Below, piece by piece: positions 63,517 through 64,000 of a DNA stretch of 64,000 nt. Each line of letters starts with the position of its first letter. Position 1 is the stretch's first letter. This DNA is from Acanthacorydalis orientalis (lineage: Eukaryota; Arthropoda; Insecta; Megaloptera; Corydalidae): assembly GCA_034766995.1 (NCBI GenBank), contig CM068321.1:12180026-12244025 (forward strand). The letters are read 5' to 3'. The notes under the pieces were generated by a model. That model worked only from the letters and a program-made list of their open reading frames with translations. It ran no database searches and was not told the DNA's origin. The position numbers and the translations under genes are program-made.

Positions 63517-63562
<46 letters not shown>
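63517..63562. repeat. (TA)n microsatellite
   Basis: 46 bases, followed by TATTGATATATAGATATATA. Confidence 0.93.
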
Positions 63563-63566
<4 letters not shown>

Positions 63567-64000
63567 TGATATATAGATATATAAATAAATAAGAGTTATA
63601 ACAAATCTCATCAATTTTAATTATGCTAAACATTTGTTTTGAAGTGAACTAACATAATTAATTATAATACAGGCAAAGCAAACTTAAAACTCTTATACAA
63701 AGTATAAACATTTATGATACAGTTGACTATCATAAATCTTACTAAAAAACTGCCTACCTGAATGTGTATATATATAGAGAAAGAGGAATTAACGATTATA
63801 GTATGAAAATTGTGAAAATATATTTAATCGTTCATTTACAACTTAGTTTCTAATTTCTTACTTTAAATAGTTTAAGATGGGTACTACACACAACAAGTTT
63901 ACTTGTAGAAAATAAACTCGTTTCGTGTTCTTGTAAAAACGAGTAAAATTGTTCCTCTGCTAATTAGTTTTTGATCCATCCTAAATCAAGGCTGTATGGT

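Larger units (their letters stand above)
38139..64000 (-). other. brp intron upstream of exon A (at least 25.9 kb)
   Basis: From the exon A acceptor ctctag to the window end no further exon is recognisable on either strand. It contains an H1 copy (47018), a four-unit palindrome (44505), a hAT MITE (50676), several foldback repeats and about 18 microsatellites. Bases 55640-56300 and 46470-46690 are less AT-rich but have no supported gene. An upstream alternative promoter or exon could hide here. Confidence 0.65.

Overview
This is an animal nuclear genome window, very AT-rich and almost entirely non-coding. The only protein-coding gene I can support is an internal piece of an insect Bruchpilot / ELKS-CAST-ERC family gene (brp), a presynaptic active-zone scaffold, on the minus strand. 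Four exons are visible, in transcript order: exon A (37971-38138), exon B (21085-21252), exon C (7386-8342) and exon D (5622-5774). Together they give 482 in-frame codons. Every exon boundary has AG/GT splice signals and every exon length is a multiple of three. The peptides join into one continuous coiled coil. Both ends of the gene lie outside the window.

An insect is suggested because the reading frame matches Bruchpilot beyond the vertebrate-like ELKS core. Extreme AT content, CpG-rich exons and the wording of exon C (DLERSQ-TTFGRN) make me lean to Hymenoptera (wasp, bee or ant). That is inference, not proof.

Layout: 1-5621 is the intron after exon D; 5775-7385 a short intron (1.6 kb); 8343-21084 a 12.7 kb intron; 21253-37970 a 16.7 kb intron; 38139-64000 at least 25.9 kb of the intron before exon A. 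The introns hold about 40 long (AT)n microsatellites and several families of short non-autonomous transposons. These are three relics of one mariner-like element (two full length with TA target sites, one truncated and fused to another repeat), a hAT-type MITE with TIRs and an 8-bp target duplication, a MITE with about 33-bp TIRs, a family of about 250-400-bp hairpin elements (called H1 here) in six places, a set of small foldback elements sharing a 'CTGAAGATGA...GCGAAA' type arm, and one 383-bp palindrome made of four copies of a roughly 70-bp monomer.

The most interesting gene-level points are the phase-0, frame-neutral exon layout with two exons of exactly eight heptads, a possible 18-nt microexon at 29756-29773 in the exon A-B intron, and candidate AG|GTAA recursive splice points in the long introns. 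I found no second gene, rRNA, CRISPR array or convincing tRNA. Most short ORFs are chance frames or translations of (AT)n.
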